48,755 nucleotides of DNA from Planctomycetota bacterium (GTDB taxonomy: Bacteria > Planctomycetota > Planctomycetia > Pirellulales > Pirellulaceae). Position numbers and translations under genes: made by a program. Each line of letters opens with the position of its first letter. Positions within the stretch are counted from its first letter, which is position 1. The DNA lies in NCBI GenBank assembly GCA_026692885.1, contig JAPLNJ010000962.1:1-48755 (forward strand), given 5' to 3'. Shown one piece after another: positions 33,071 to 41,606 of the stretch. The notes below the pieces were generated by a model, which worked only from the letters and a program-made list of their open reading frames with translations, had not been told where the DNA came from and ran no database searches.

Positions 33071-33997
33071 TCAAAACCCCAACCCCAGGTACAAGTAGTT
33101 CAACAGGAAGGGTCCCAAGATCACCAGGACCGTCGCGGCCATCACCAGCACACCGGGCAAAAGCATCTTCACGCCAGCTTCTCCGGCCAGCATTTCGGCG
33201 CGCTGGCTCCGTTTCAACCGCAGAATGTCAGCCTGCGTGCGAAAGATGTCGGACAGCGGCGTCCCCAGATACTCGCTCTGGATGATGGAGCCGACAATCC
33301 CATTGATCTCTTCGTCGTTGAGCCGACGGCGCAAGTGGTCGAGGGCCTCGCTACGGGTCTTGCCCATGTTGATATCGATCAGGACTCGCCGAAACTCGAC
33401 GGCCACCTCTTGGCCTTCGAATTCCTTCACGCCTTGCGCCAGTGCCTGGAGAAAACTGGCTCCCGCCTCCATGAGCAACGTGAGCAGGTCCAATAGAAAC
33501 GGCAACCGGCGTTTGATCGCCAACAAACGCCGGCGCGCCAGCCCTCGCAGCCGGCGCCGCAGCAGCCAGACGGTCAGTCCGGACCACGCCACGGCCAGGA
33601 GGATGCCCGGCGGCCCCGTGTAAGTCAAGCACACCGCCAGATAGGCCGGCAGCAGCAGCAGCGCGGTCAGTTCGGCGCGAGCCAGGTATTCCTCCGGCAG
33701 CCAGAAACGGGACAGGCAAGCCGCTTGAATTTCGCGATCGATTTCCGGCAGGTGGTTGCGAAACGCCGCCCGGTTCAGCTTCGCGAAAACTTGAATTATC
33801 GGCTGGAATAACCGAAACACGGCGTCGCTCCTCCGCAGGCCGTTGATGCGGCTGACGTCGTAGCGCCACTCGTCCGCCTGTTCCAGGTCGTCCGTCGCCA
33901 AGGCTTGTAGCACCCACCACAGCAGCAGGCCGCCGGCCCCTCCGACTGCCAAGCAGCCGACAAAGCCAAGTACGTCGGTCAAGGTTAATGGCGTCAT
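33071..33997 (-). CDS. tadC: Tad pilus inner-membrane platform protein TadC, 308 aa
   Basis: A type II secretion F domain protein. It has membrane segments near the N-terminus (VLGFVGCLAVGGAGGLLLWWVL), in the middle (ELTALLLLPAYLAVCLTY, PGILLAVAWSGLTVWLL) and at the C-terminus (MLLPGVLVMAATVLVILGPFLL). The cytoplasmic F domain reads RRLPFLLDLLTLLMEAGASF, FQALAQGVKEF and the SEALDHLRRRLNDEEINGIV stretch, typical of TadC. With TadB it forms the platform that couples the CpaF ATPase to pilin assembly. The start follows the tadB stop by nine bases; length is normal, and no defect is seen. Confidence 0.93.
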   Translation of the reverse strand: MTPLTLTDVLGFVGCLAVGGAGGLLLWWVLQALATDDLEQADEWRYDVSRINGLRRSDAVFRLFQPIIQVFAKLNRAAFRNHLPEIDREIQAACLSRFWLPEEYLARAELTALLLLPAYLAVCLTYTGPPGILLAVAWSGLTVWLLRRRLRGLARRRLLAIKRRLPFLLDLLTLLMEAGASFLQALAQGVKEFEGQEVAVEFRRVLIDINMGKTRSEALDHLRRRLNDEEINGIVGSIIQSEYLGTPLSDIFRTQADILRLKRSQRAEMLAGEAGVKMLLPGVLVMAATVLVILGPFLLNYLYLGLGF

Positions 33998-34006
33998 AGG
34001 TGGGGG

Positions 34007-34802
34007 TCAAATGTCCGCATCGAGGATTTTGCAGGCCCAGAGATATGCGACCGTGTTGAGGACCACGGCAATCGACAGCAGGACCTGTCCCGGCAACGTG
34101 GTGAACAGGAGCGGCGTGTTCACCGGATCGACGTAGAAGTACACCAGCAAGATCAAGGGCGGAGCGAGGGCCATGTACAGGGCTGATTTGCGGGCCTGGG
34201 CCGTTTCGGCCAAAACCTTCCGCTCAAGCCGCTGCAATTCCAGTACCGATTGCGCGATGCGCTCGACGGTTTCATTCAACCGCCCGCCGCTTTCGTGGCT
34301 GGCCAATAGCGCGGCGGCGAACAGGGCAAAGTTCTCACTCCGCAGTCGCTCCTTGGCTTCACCAAGGGTCTGCGCCAGCGGCTTGCCGGCACTCCAGCGA
34401 GAGGATCTCCAAAGACTGAGGAATCGAGAGTCCGGCCCGCACGGCGCTCGAAAACATCACCATCCCATCGGCCAATTGATCCTCGATCTTCTGGCGCCGA
34501 CGCAGGGCCATCCGCCGCACCAGATACCACGGACCGGCGGACAGTAGCGTACCAAGACACAGCGCCAGCGTAAATCCCCTCAGGCCCAGCCAGAGCAGCA
34601 GAAACGCGGCAGCCACGAGCGCCAGCCAGACATTGATCCAGCGACGCAGATAGGGCGTGGAGACGCGTAAACTGCGCAGCCGGTCCGCCAGATCCCGTTC
34701 GACGAAATCCACAAACCGGCTGTAGGCGTGGTTACCGAAGTAGGCGCAACCCGCCACCCCAGCCCCCATCACCAGACTGCAAATCCAAAGCATTGGGTCC
34801 AT
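34007..34802 (-). pseudogene. tadB: tadB with an internal deletion and frameshift
   Basis: The first part (from ATG 34802) has two membrane segments and the F-domain start (QKIEDQLADGMVMFSSAVRA, GLSIPQSLEILSLEC), then shifts frame and stops near 34359. The rest resumes in another frame: GKPLAQTLGEAKERLRSENF, ALLASHESGGRLNETVERIA and the C-terminal membrane segments to 34007. Between LSLEC (about 34402) and GKPLAQ the stretch normally containing a P-I-G-EF-R-I-REY type segment is missing, about 20 codons plus a frame change. Either the gene is dead or the assembly has a local deletion. All other Tad genes around it are open. Confidence 0.85.
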
Positions 34803-34851
34803 TGCCGTGCCGGTCCTCAACCATCTCAGATTCCCACCTGGGGCGTGCCCC

Positions 34852-34917
34852 GCCCACGTGGTCGCGCCTCTCCGAGACGCACTACCCGGTCTCGGAGAGA
34901 CCGGTCCACGTGAAGCC
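34852..34917. repeat. Paired-hairpin repeat between cpaF and tadB
   Basis: Two adjacent short-loop hairpins: GCGCCTCTCCGAGACGC (imperfect) and CCGGTCTCGGAGAGACCGG. The inverse complement is about 90% identical to 40019-40080, which lies inside a coding sequence. The repeat ends next to the cpaF stop codon. Confidence 0.8.
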
Positions 34918-36843
34918 TCAGACGCCCACGCGGGGCGTGCCCCGACCCTCCCCGGCGTCTTCCTTGCCGTACAGGAACTCGACATCCAACAGCTGCCGAT
35001 CGACCAGGACATCGATGAACGACGGCATGCGCCCGGTAGGCTCGAGGCGTTGTCCGTTACGGCGGTTAAAGATGTCTACCACCAGCACCTCGGTAGTTTC
35101 CGGATGCACACCGGCAACCTCCGAGACTTGACTGACCACCCGGCGGCCATCGGTCAGGCGATCCAGGTGTACCACGACGTCAATCGCGGAAGCGATCTGC
35201 CGATGGATGGAACTGATAGGCAATTCGGCGCCCATCAGGATCAGCAACTCCAGACGCGAGACGACTTCCTCGGAGCTGTTGGCATGCACGGTGGTCATCG
35301 ATCCCGCGTGGCCGGTATTCATGGCCTGGATCATATCCAACGCTTCCGCCCCGCGACACTCGCCCACGATGATGCGGTCCGGCCGCATCCGCAAGGCATT
35401 GAGGACCAAGTCGCGAATCGCGTAACCGCCGACGCCCTCGACGTTGGCCGGTTTGCATTCCAAAGCCACGACGTGTTCCTGGTGCAGCCGTAGCTCGCAC
35501 GTATCCTCAATCGTGACGATCCGTTCTTTGTGCGGGACAAAGCTGCTGACGACGTTCAGCAGGGTGGTCTTGCCGGAACCGGTACCCCCGCTGATCAGCA
35601 CGCTGCGGTGGGCAATCACGCAGGCGCGCAGAAACGTCGCGGCGGCCTTGGAGATCGTGCCCGACTCGATGAAGTCGTCCATCGTCAGCCGCTGGATTGG
35701 GAACTTGCGCACGGTCAAGCACGGGCCGAAGACCGCCAATGGCGGAATGATCGCGTTCACCCGAGAGCCATCGGGCAGACGCGCATCGACCAGCGGTTGG
35801 CTCTTGTCGATCCGCCGACCCACCTGACCGACGATCCGTTCGATGATCGACTCAGTCACCTTTTCGGAAATGAACCGCCGGCCGGACTTCTCAATCACGC
35901 CGTTGCGTTCGACGTAGATTTGGTCGCTGCGGACCACCATGATCTCCGTGATGGTCGGAGCCCGCAGCAGGTCCTGCAGGGGTCCAAAGCCAAACACGAT
36001 GTCTTTGAGATCCTTCTTCAGCATGCGCAGCACCAGGTACTTGCGCAGCTCACGGTGCAGGTGTGGCCGCAAAGGCTGAAACACGCGGGTGAATTGCTCT
36101 TCGACACAGCGGACCTTCGCCGAGACGTCGGGCAGACCGTCCAGTTGAAGTTTCTCGCGGGCGAACTGCAACAGGCTATGCAACTCCGCTTCGCGTTCCG
36201 GCACCAAGGTGGCCAGCACGTCGAATTCGTTGGACGTCAAGACCGCAAGGTCGAACACCTGCTCTTGGCCCGTCTCCATGATCAACTGATTGAGCAGGTG
36301 GTCGCGCAGGCCGAGCCCCGTGATCTCCTCGAGCACCGCCTCGTTCTGCTCATCGAAGACGCGGAGTTCCCGGCAGACGTCTTCGATGTTGTTCTCCAGC
36401 AAGAGGATCGTGTCCGTGTTGGCCGACCCGGTGGCTTCCAGGTCCTGCAAGTCGAGCCGTTCCAGCAGCGTCTTGTGGATCCGCAGCTCAAGGTCGGCCA
36501 CGAGTGACCGTAGATGAGCTTCCAACTCGCTCCAGCTGACCGCCGTCATCGTCTGGGTTTCAAAGCTGAGCGTATACGGCCAGATGCGCACCTTCACGCT
36601 GGGCGCGAACTTCACGCGTTCGCCCCCCAACACTTCCGTGTCGCCGACCAGACAACTGTTCACCCCTACGTTTTCCAGACTGAGTTCGCCGTCCTGGCAA
36701 TGTAGGACCGCATGGCGACGCGAGACGAGCGGACTGCTCAAGACCAGATCGTTGGCCGGGTCGCGCCCAATGTGGACGTCCTCTTTGTCCACTTCCACCA
36801 GGGAGCGGCGGCTCTCGTTGATTTTGTTGAACCAGATCTTCAT
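34918..36843 (-). CDS. cpaF: CpaF/TadA secretion ATPase with N-terminal FHA domain, 641 aa
   Basis: Residues 1-95 form an FHA domain: HIGRDPANDLVLSSPLVSRRH with the phosphothreonine-contacting Arg and Ser-Arg-x-His, then LENVGVNSCLVGD in the place of the NG turn. Residues 105-260 are helical. The ATPase core follows: FGPLQDLLRAPTITEIMV, DARLPDGSRVN (354-364), Walker A GGTGSGKTT (419-427), Asp box VTIEDTCELRL, Walker B RIIVGECRGAEA (490-501) and HAGSMTTVHAN. It powers Tad pilus assembly. An FHA fusion suggests control by threonine phosphorylation, and a Ser/Thr kinase lies four genes downstream. The second CpaF in this locus has no FHA domain. Confidence 0.93.
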   Translation of the reverse strand: MKIWFNKINESRRSLVEVDKEDVHIGRDPANDLVLSSPLVSRRHAVLHCQDGELSLENVGVNSCLVGDTEVLGGERVKFAPSVKVRIWPYTLSFETQTMTAVSWSELEAHLRSLVADLELRIHKTLLERLDLQDLEATGSANTDTILLLENNIEDVCRELRVFDEQNEAVLEEITGLGLRDHLLNQLIMETGQEQVFDLAVLTSNEFDVLATLVPEREAELHSLLQFAREKLQLDGLPDVSAKVRCVEEQFTRVFQPLRPHLHRELRKYLVLRMLKKDLKDIVFGFGPLQDLLRAPTITEIMVVRSDQIYVERNGVIEKSGRRFISEKVTESIIERIVGQVGRRIDKSQPLVDARLPDGSRVNAIIPPLAVFGPCLTVRKFPIQRLTMDDFIESGTISKAAATFLRACVIAHRSVLISGGTGSGKTTLLNVVSSFVPHKERIVTIEDTCELRLHQEHVVALECKPANVEGVGGYAIRDLVLNALRMRPDRIIVGECRGAEALDMIQAMNTGHAGSMTTVHANSSEEVVSRLELLILMGAELPISSIHRQIASAIDVVVHLDRLTDGRRVVSQVSEVAGVHPETTEVLVVDIFNRRNGQRLEPTGRMPSFIDVLVDRQLLDVEFLYGKEDAGEGRGTPRVGV

Positions 36844-36917
36844 GGACAGACTCTGACGCGGTGGAGACGCAACCCCAGCCAGTCCCGGCCGGCGGCCAGA
36901 ACCGACCAGGCGACAAT

Positions 36918-37652
36918 CTACGAACGGACTTTCTCGAGCAAAGCGACGCCGATATCTTGATACTCGCGGGACAGAACCCGGCCCTGCAACTGCTGAGCGT
37001 TCTCCAGTTCCTGGGCGTTCTTCTTGTCAATCACGATTCCGACCAGACGCTCCTGCGATGTCGGTATCCGATTTCCACGCACCACCTCGCTGCTGGCCAA
37101 CCGGGTGCCCAGGGATCCTACCCGAAAGGGACCAATGGTCTCGGTTTTCAGCACGCGCGGGGCTGCCACGGTGCGAACGCCGTCTTCGGGAATCACCGCC
37201 AGGGAGCGCTGCTCGTAGACCGGAACGACGAACTCGATTCGATCGCCAGGATCCACCAGCTCGGGAACGAAACTATTGCCGCTGACCGGAATCCAGATCA
37301 GCTTTTCGCCTGGTCCGAGCTTCAGTTCCGGGGGCGAGGTCCGCACATGTTCCCGATACAGCAGGTCGCCGCCTTGATACCGGCGCGTGGCAGTGATCCC
37401 CACGACCGTGCCGCGGTCGCTATGCAAGTAGACAAAGTCCTTGAGATTCTCCGCATGGGCTTTGGGGATCCTCACCGCGACCAGATGCTCGTCCTTGATG
37501 ACTTGGCCCGACTCGATCGTGACGTTGGGGCCGATGCCAATGAATGCCAGACTCGCGATGTCTCGCGTCTTGTCCAAGAGGTAGAACGAATTCAAGGCGA
37601 CTCCGAGCACGCCCAACGCGCCGGCAACGATCAATCCCTGCATGCCCTTCAT
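36918..37652 (-). CDS. cpaB: Tad pilus assembly protein CpaB (SAF domain), 244 aa
   Basis: An N-terminal membrane segment (GLIVAGALGVLGVALNSFYLL) is followed by an SAF-type domain (GPNVTIESGQVIKDEHLVAVRIP) and a C-terminal CpaB/RcpC-like region (LIWIPVSGNSFVPELVDPGDRIEFV, RVLKTETIGPFRVGS). CpaB proteins sit in the periplasm and help the secretin in Tad systems. It lies 74 bases before the FHA-CpaF gene. Its length is normal for the family. The secretin partner (CpaC/RcpA) is not in the window. Confidence 0.88.
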   Translation of the reverse strand: MKGMQGLIVAGALGVLGVALNSFYLLDKTRDIASLAFIGIGPNVTIESGQVIKDEHLVAVRIPKAHAENLKDFVYLHSDRGTVVGITATRRYQGGDLLYREHVRTSPPELKLGPGEKLIWIPVSGNSFVPELVDPGDRIEFVVPVYEQRSLAVIPEDGVRTVAAPRVLKTETIGPFRVGSLGTRLASSEVVRGNRIPTSQERLVGIVIDKKNAQELENAQQLQGRVLSREYQDIGVALLEKVRS

Positions 37653-37765
37653 ACGATGTCCTTCGTGTTGTATGTGTGGCCCGGCGTGCTCGGCAGCCGG
37701 ACCGCACTGTTGGCTAGCCGACCGTGCCCCCCCGTTCGCAGTCGGGTGGCCTGACTACCTGCCCG

Positions 37766-38935
37766 TCAGCGTCGCGCGACCGTCATCAGGGCCCTCAGTT
37801 GCCCGCCGTCCTCCACGGTGATCTGAGCCACCAACTGCTGGCTGGCATGCTCGAACCGGCGCTGCCACAGACCGCCGCTGCTCTGCCAACTTGGCGAAGC
37901 GGACCACCCTTGCTGTTCAAACCATGCGTCAAAAAAATCCAACCAATCCCGTCGGCGAGCCGCGCCCGCGAAAGAGGCCAAACCGCCGCCGCCTTCTGCC
38001 TGGAGTGCCAGCAAACGCCGGCCCCCAGGAGGCGTCGGCCAAGCGAACCAGTTGGAACTTGGGCCGGTCGCTGCCTGCTCCGGAGGCTGTGGCACAAGTG
38101 CATCCACGGCAGGGATCGCAGGCCTCGACGAACCAGCGGGACTGGAGTCGCGTGCCGTCCCAGCTCCCGTCTGGCGCCCGAGCCCTGCTGCTTCAGCAGG
38201 CTCTCCCGGAGTGCACGTGAACAGGGTCCAGGTCAAAGTCTCGGATTCCAGGGGGAAGGCCAAGCCCCAGGATAGCACACGTGGCCCCGGCTCGGCAACC
38301 AGCAATCGTGACGAAGTCTCCCCCTGCGGCAGCTCGGCCGTGGAGCCCGCCTCGTGGCCCGCAGCTCCAGCAGCTGCCGCTCGGCTCCCGTCCGTGGCGG
38401 TCGGGCCGCAACCGTCCTGAACCACGACGACCATGGGGAGTGGCCCCTCCAGTTGATACAGCTTCCATTGGCCAGGCGCCTGTTCGACGGGCGGCAGTTC
38501 GGCAGTGCGCCGCAGCATCGACACTTCCCGTGGACCCGGCACGCGTGCCGTACGGGGACCTGCGGTGGCGGCCGCGCGGCAAGCTTGACGCAAGGCCATC
38601 AACACCGCCGCTCGGTTGCCGGTCACCGTGCGTCGACCGAGGGCCAGGGGACCGTCCCCCACGTCCAAGATCTGCAGCGCCTGCTCCTGACCAAGGATCG
38701 GCATAGCGATCCCCTGGCCCAGCCGGAGATTGTCGACGCCCGATGGGCTGGTCCACCAAGACGTGAATTGCCGTCCGAACGTGAGGACGGCAACCAGGAC
38801 GATCCCCGTGACCAACAGGTTGCTGGTCCAGACTGCCACGCGTCTGGCGATAGCTGCCAAACCACTCGGTTTGTTCGGCTGCGAGGAATCCGGCATGGCC
38901 ACACGTCTCACCCCCAACACGCTCAAGAACGTCAT
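37766..38935 (-). CDS. Tad-locus membrane protein of unknown function, 389 aa
   Basis: A single N-terminal transmembrane helix (LLVTGIVLVAVLTFGRQF, about 40-57) precedes a large, probably periplasmic part with Ala/Gly/Pro-rich, low-complexity stretches (residues 175-320) and a more structured end (DWLDFFDAWFEQQGWSASPSW, then QQLVAQITVEDGG). The ATG at 38935 overlaps the stop of the upstream gene (ATGA), which supports this start. It lies between a TadE-like gene and cpaB in the same operon. I do not recognise a family; a locus-specific pilus accessory is the likely role. Confidence 0.72.
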   Translation of the reverse strand: MTFLSVLGVRRVAMPDSSQPNKPSGLAAIARRVAVWTSNLLVTGIVLVAVLTFGRQFTSWWTSPSGVDNLRLGQGIAMPILGQEQALQILDVGDGPLALGRRTVTGNRAAVLMALRQACRAAATAGPRTARVPGPREVSMLRRTAELPPVEQAPGQWKLYQLEGPLPMVVVVQDGCGPTATDGSRAAAAGAAGHEAGSTAELPQGETSSRLLVAEPGPRVLSWGLAFPLESETLTWTLFTCTPGEPAEAAGLGRQTGAGTARDSSPAGSSRPAIPAVDALVPQPPEQAATGPSSNWFAWPTPPGGRRLLALQAEGGGGLASFAGAARRRDWLDFFDAWFEQQGWSASPSWQSSGGLWQRRFEHASQQLVAQITVEDGGQLRALMTVARR

Positions 38936-40152
38936 AGGCCCTCTTGCTCGGCCTGAGCACGCAGCCCCTGTTCGATCTCCGGCAGCCGGTCCCGATAGGC
39001 CCTTAGCGGCTCAAGGTTCGGCTCGATTCGCGCAATGTCCTCGACCGCCCTCTGTTTCATGGCCAGCAACTCAGCTTGCCGTTGCCTGGTCTCCGGCGTG
39101 GGTCTTTCCAACGCCGCCAACTGGGCCAGTTCCAGATCGCAAGCTCTGATCACGTCATTCAGCCGGTTGATTTCCTGCTCGTACATGTTCAAGAAGAAGT
39201 TGGTCAGGGTACGCGGCAACTTGCTAATCTGACCCAGTTGCACTTGTCCCTGGGGCGCTAAGGTATCGATGAGGGGTGTGACCTGTTTCTCATACACGAT
39301 CTTCGCATCTAACTGGCAATACGGCAGATCCACCAATGTGTGCCCGGGGTAGGGATGCTGAATCCAAGGGTAAAAGTCCGCGTAATAGCCACGGTACTTC
39401 CGAACATCGTCATCGTGATCCAAGACAGACAAGCCCAGGCGATGGGGAATAGAGAGCAGGCTCCGGCCAGCGTTCGCCAAGGCCGCCGGCAGGTTCCGGT
39501 CCGTCTTGGGAAGCTGGTACAGACGCAGGGATCGGTGCGAGACGTTGGGCAGGCTCATTTCAGAACAGGGCCATTTCAAGTCCAGCAGCGAATCCTGAAT
39601 GTCACCGCTCCGATACTGGCCGAGCCGTGGCAACAGCGGATACCTTCGCGTGACTGCCGCGATCCCTTGTGCGGCGCCGCGGTCGGGAGCCAGCAGTTCG
39701 CTCACCCAGAAGCCGTTGGGCAACGGCCCCCGCACCACCGGGTAGCGCATTTCCGGGATGTCGAGTTCCGTGAGTCGCGCGTCGTCCTGACGCTGCATCT
39801 TCGCCCCGGCCGGCCACGTCCGCGGCGGAGACTCCTGACCGCCCGTTCGCGGCCAGCGCGCCCGCCAGGCGGCGTCGCGCGCGATCACTTCGCCGCGCAC
39901 TCGCCAGGTGGCCATCGTGCCCAGGTTAACGAAGAGCGCCGCGACCATCAGCAGGATGGGCAAGGCCAGTACCAGCTCCAGTGGCGCCAAGCCCGCTCGT
40001 TGGCGACCGGCTGTTTCCGCTTCACGTGGCCCGGTCTCTCCGAGACCGGGTTTCGCGTCTCGGAGAGACGCGACCACCTGGACGCGACGCCGCCCCGCGT
40101 TGGGTAGCCTATTTCCGTCCGCTGGCCTTGGCGTCAATGATGGCTCAGCCAT
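38932..40152 (-). CDS. TadE-like minor pilin-type protein with repeat-derived N-terminus, 406 aa
   Basis: The TadE-like part begins about residue 50: AGLAPLELVLALPILLMVAALFVNLG, a prepilin-type hydrophobic helix, preceded by basic residues. The remainder is a large extracytoplasmic part rich in Gln and Leu, with a C-terminal coiled coil (DLELAQLAALERPTPETRQR). Residues about 24-46 (QVVASLRDAKPGLGETGPRE) are encoded by a palindromic repeat (40019-40080). The start at 40152 overlaps the upstream gene by 19 bases. An internal start after the repeat is possible but no good ribosome-binding site is visible. Confidence 0.8.
   Translation of the reverse strand: MAEPSLTPRPADGNRLPNAGRRRVQVVASLRDAKPGLGETGPREAETAGRQRAGLAPLELVLALPILLMVAALFVNLGTMATWRVRGEVIARDAAWRARWPRTGGQESPPRTWPAGAKMQRQDDARLTELDIPEMRYPVVRGPLPNGFWVSELLAPDRGAAQGIAAVTRRYPLLPRLGQYRSGDIQDSLLDLKWPCSEMSLPNVSHRSLRLYQLPKTDRNLPAALANAGRSLLSIPHRLGLSVLDHDDDVRKYRGYYADFYPWIQHPYPGHTLVDLPYCQLDAKIVYEKQVTPLIDTLAPQGQVQLGQISKLPRTLTNFFLNMYEQEINRLNDVIRACDLELAQLAALERPTPETRQRQAELLAMKQRAVEDIARIEPNLEPLRAYRDRLPEIEQGLRAQAEQEGL
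40019..40080. repeat. Paired-hairpin repeat inside a coding sequence
   Basis: CCCGGTCTCTCCGAGACCGGG and GCGTCTCGGAGAGACGC lie side by side, each a perfect short-loop hairpin. The unit is nearly the inverse complement of 34852-34917. It encodes about 20 residues of the TadE-like protein upstream of its membrane helix. Confidence 0.8.
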
Positions 40153-41606
40153 AGGAATTCCTCGGCGGTCAATGACTGGAGATTGGGTGTTTGGAGCGAC
40201 GCAGACGCGGAACCGTGAGACCTATCGCTGAGAATTCTCGGCAGGCTGCCGCACGTCGCGGGGGTCAATTGGACGGTCCAGTTCTGGTTGATCAAAGTCC
40301 ATGGTTCCGGATGATACGCGGCAGCTTGCCGCACGACGACGGCATAAGAGCCGTCAACTGGCGGGGCCGGGGGGGGGGCGGCGGGCGAGCAGGGGCCGTT
40401 GATGGTCAAGCTTTCTCCGGGAATACCGGTTTGGCGAGATTCACCTTTTCCGCCTCCCCCCGGCAAGATCCAGGACTTGATCAACCGCCGCTTGGGGACG
40501 AACATCATCACCTGCGCATAGGCTTGCGTATCGGGTGCCACAGGATTGCGGAACACGCCGGGCATGCGATCGGTCATTTTCTGGCGAGAGACCACGCCCA
40601 CGAACATATAGCGGTTTTCCAGGTGCTCGTTCAGATTCGCGATACGCTCCGGTCGCGTCAGCATCTGGCACGGCAGGTTGCTATCCGGATAGTCGCTGTC
40701 CAGCAATTTCTGCAACTGGCCACCCGTGAAGATGCGCCACAGGCTGGCAAACTGGGACATTTTGGCTTCGCTGTCGAACAGCGGGAGGGAGCCGTCATTC
40801 CAGTTGCGGAGATAGCGATGCGCCAATTGGAAACGTTGCCGACGCGCGTCTGCCGCGTACTCTTCCTGCCCGGGCACCAAGTCCAACACCGGGTCGACCA
40901 CAGGCAGTGTCCGCAGCTCCCCTTCGCTCGGCCCGCCGACTGCGTCACCATGGGTGCGCCACAACACCCCGTGAAGAACGGTCGGCCGCGGCCATGCGGC
41001 ACCATGCCGACGAGCGATTTCTTCGGTCGCCGCCTGAGCGAGCGCCGGAGTCGTGCGCACCAGGGCACGTTGAAACTCGGGAATCTGCTGCTCGGCCAGC
41101 AACTGCTCGAAGACCGGCAACATCAGCTCCGAAGCGGCGGCCGACCATTCGCTGAACGTCCGCACGACCTCGCGCTCCTGCGGCACATGCTCCTCAATGC
41201 CCTGCCCAAGCTCGGCGAACTTCCGAAATTCAGATCCCGCCAACGCTGGACCAATCCGCCCCCAGTTGCTGAGGATCTTGGGCGTCAGACTCTCGGCCGA
41301 ACGGTCACGGGCCTCCCGCATGAAGGCGGTCAGCGCAAACACATCCGACAACAAATGATTGGTGAAGGCCAGGGTGTTCATCCCCCGCGTGATCACGACG
41401 GCGCCCGAGTACGTGGCGGCGTCGGCAGCATTCTGCATTTTGATTTTCTGATCCACCTGCAGTCCGGAATTGCTCACCATTCCCAACAACATGACCAGCA
41501 GGATGACCGCGAATACCGTAACCACGCTGATCGAACCGCTTTGGTCGCTATGCACGCGGGCGATCCAGCGCCCCACCCTGTTGTTCGAATTCGTCTCGCT
41601 ACTCAT
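40134..41606 (-). CDS. TadG-like pilus-associated protein, 490 aa
   Basis: The N-terminus has the TadG pattern: HSDQSGSISVVTVFAVILLVMLLG (TM about 20-45), then VDQKIKMQNAADAATYSGAVV, where a KMQNAADAAALAGA-type segment is the family hallmark. The rest is a large periplasmic part without a recognisable VWA domain; a Pro/Gly-rich stretch is at about 405-440. The start at 41606 overlaps the previous stop by eight bases (ATGAGTAG) with GGAGAG upstream, so coupling is likely; the longer frame to 41711 is rejected. It probably contributes to pilus anchoring or assembly. Confidence 0.82.
   Translation of the reverse strand: MSSETNSNNRVGRWIARVHSDQSGSISVVTVFAVILLVMLLGMVSNSGLQVDQKIKMQNAADAATYSGAVVITRGMNTLAFTNHLLSDVFALTAFMREARDRSAESLTPKILSNWGRIGPALAGSEFRKFAELGQGIEEHVPQEREVVRTFSEWSAAASELMLPVFEQLLAEQQIPEFQRALVRTTPALAQAATEEIARRHGAAWPRPTVLHGVLWRTHGDAVGGPSEGELRTLPVVDPVLDLVPGQEEYAADARRQRFQLAHRYLRNWNDGSLPLFDSEAKMSQFASLWRIFTGGQLQKLLDSDYPDSNLPCQMLTRPERIANLNEHLENRYMFVGVVSRQKMTDRMPGVFRNPVAPDTQAYAQVMMFVPKRRLIKSWILPGGGGKGESRQTGIPGESLTINGPCSPAAPPPAPPVDGSYAVVVRQAAAYHPEPWTLINQNWTVQLTPATCGSLPRILSDRSHGSASASLQTPNLQSLTAEEFLWLSHH

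Noticed and set aside
35530..36507. 325-codon rightward frame opposite the FHA-CpaF gene
   Set aside because: Antisense shadow; product is Gln/His/Asp-rich and domain-free.
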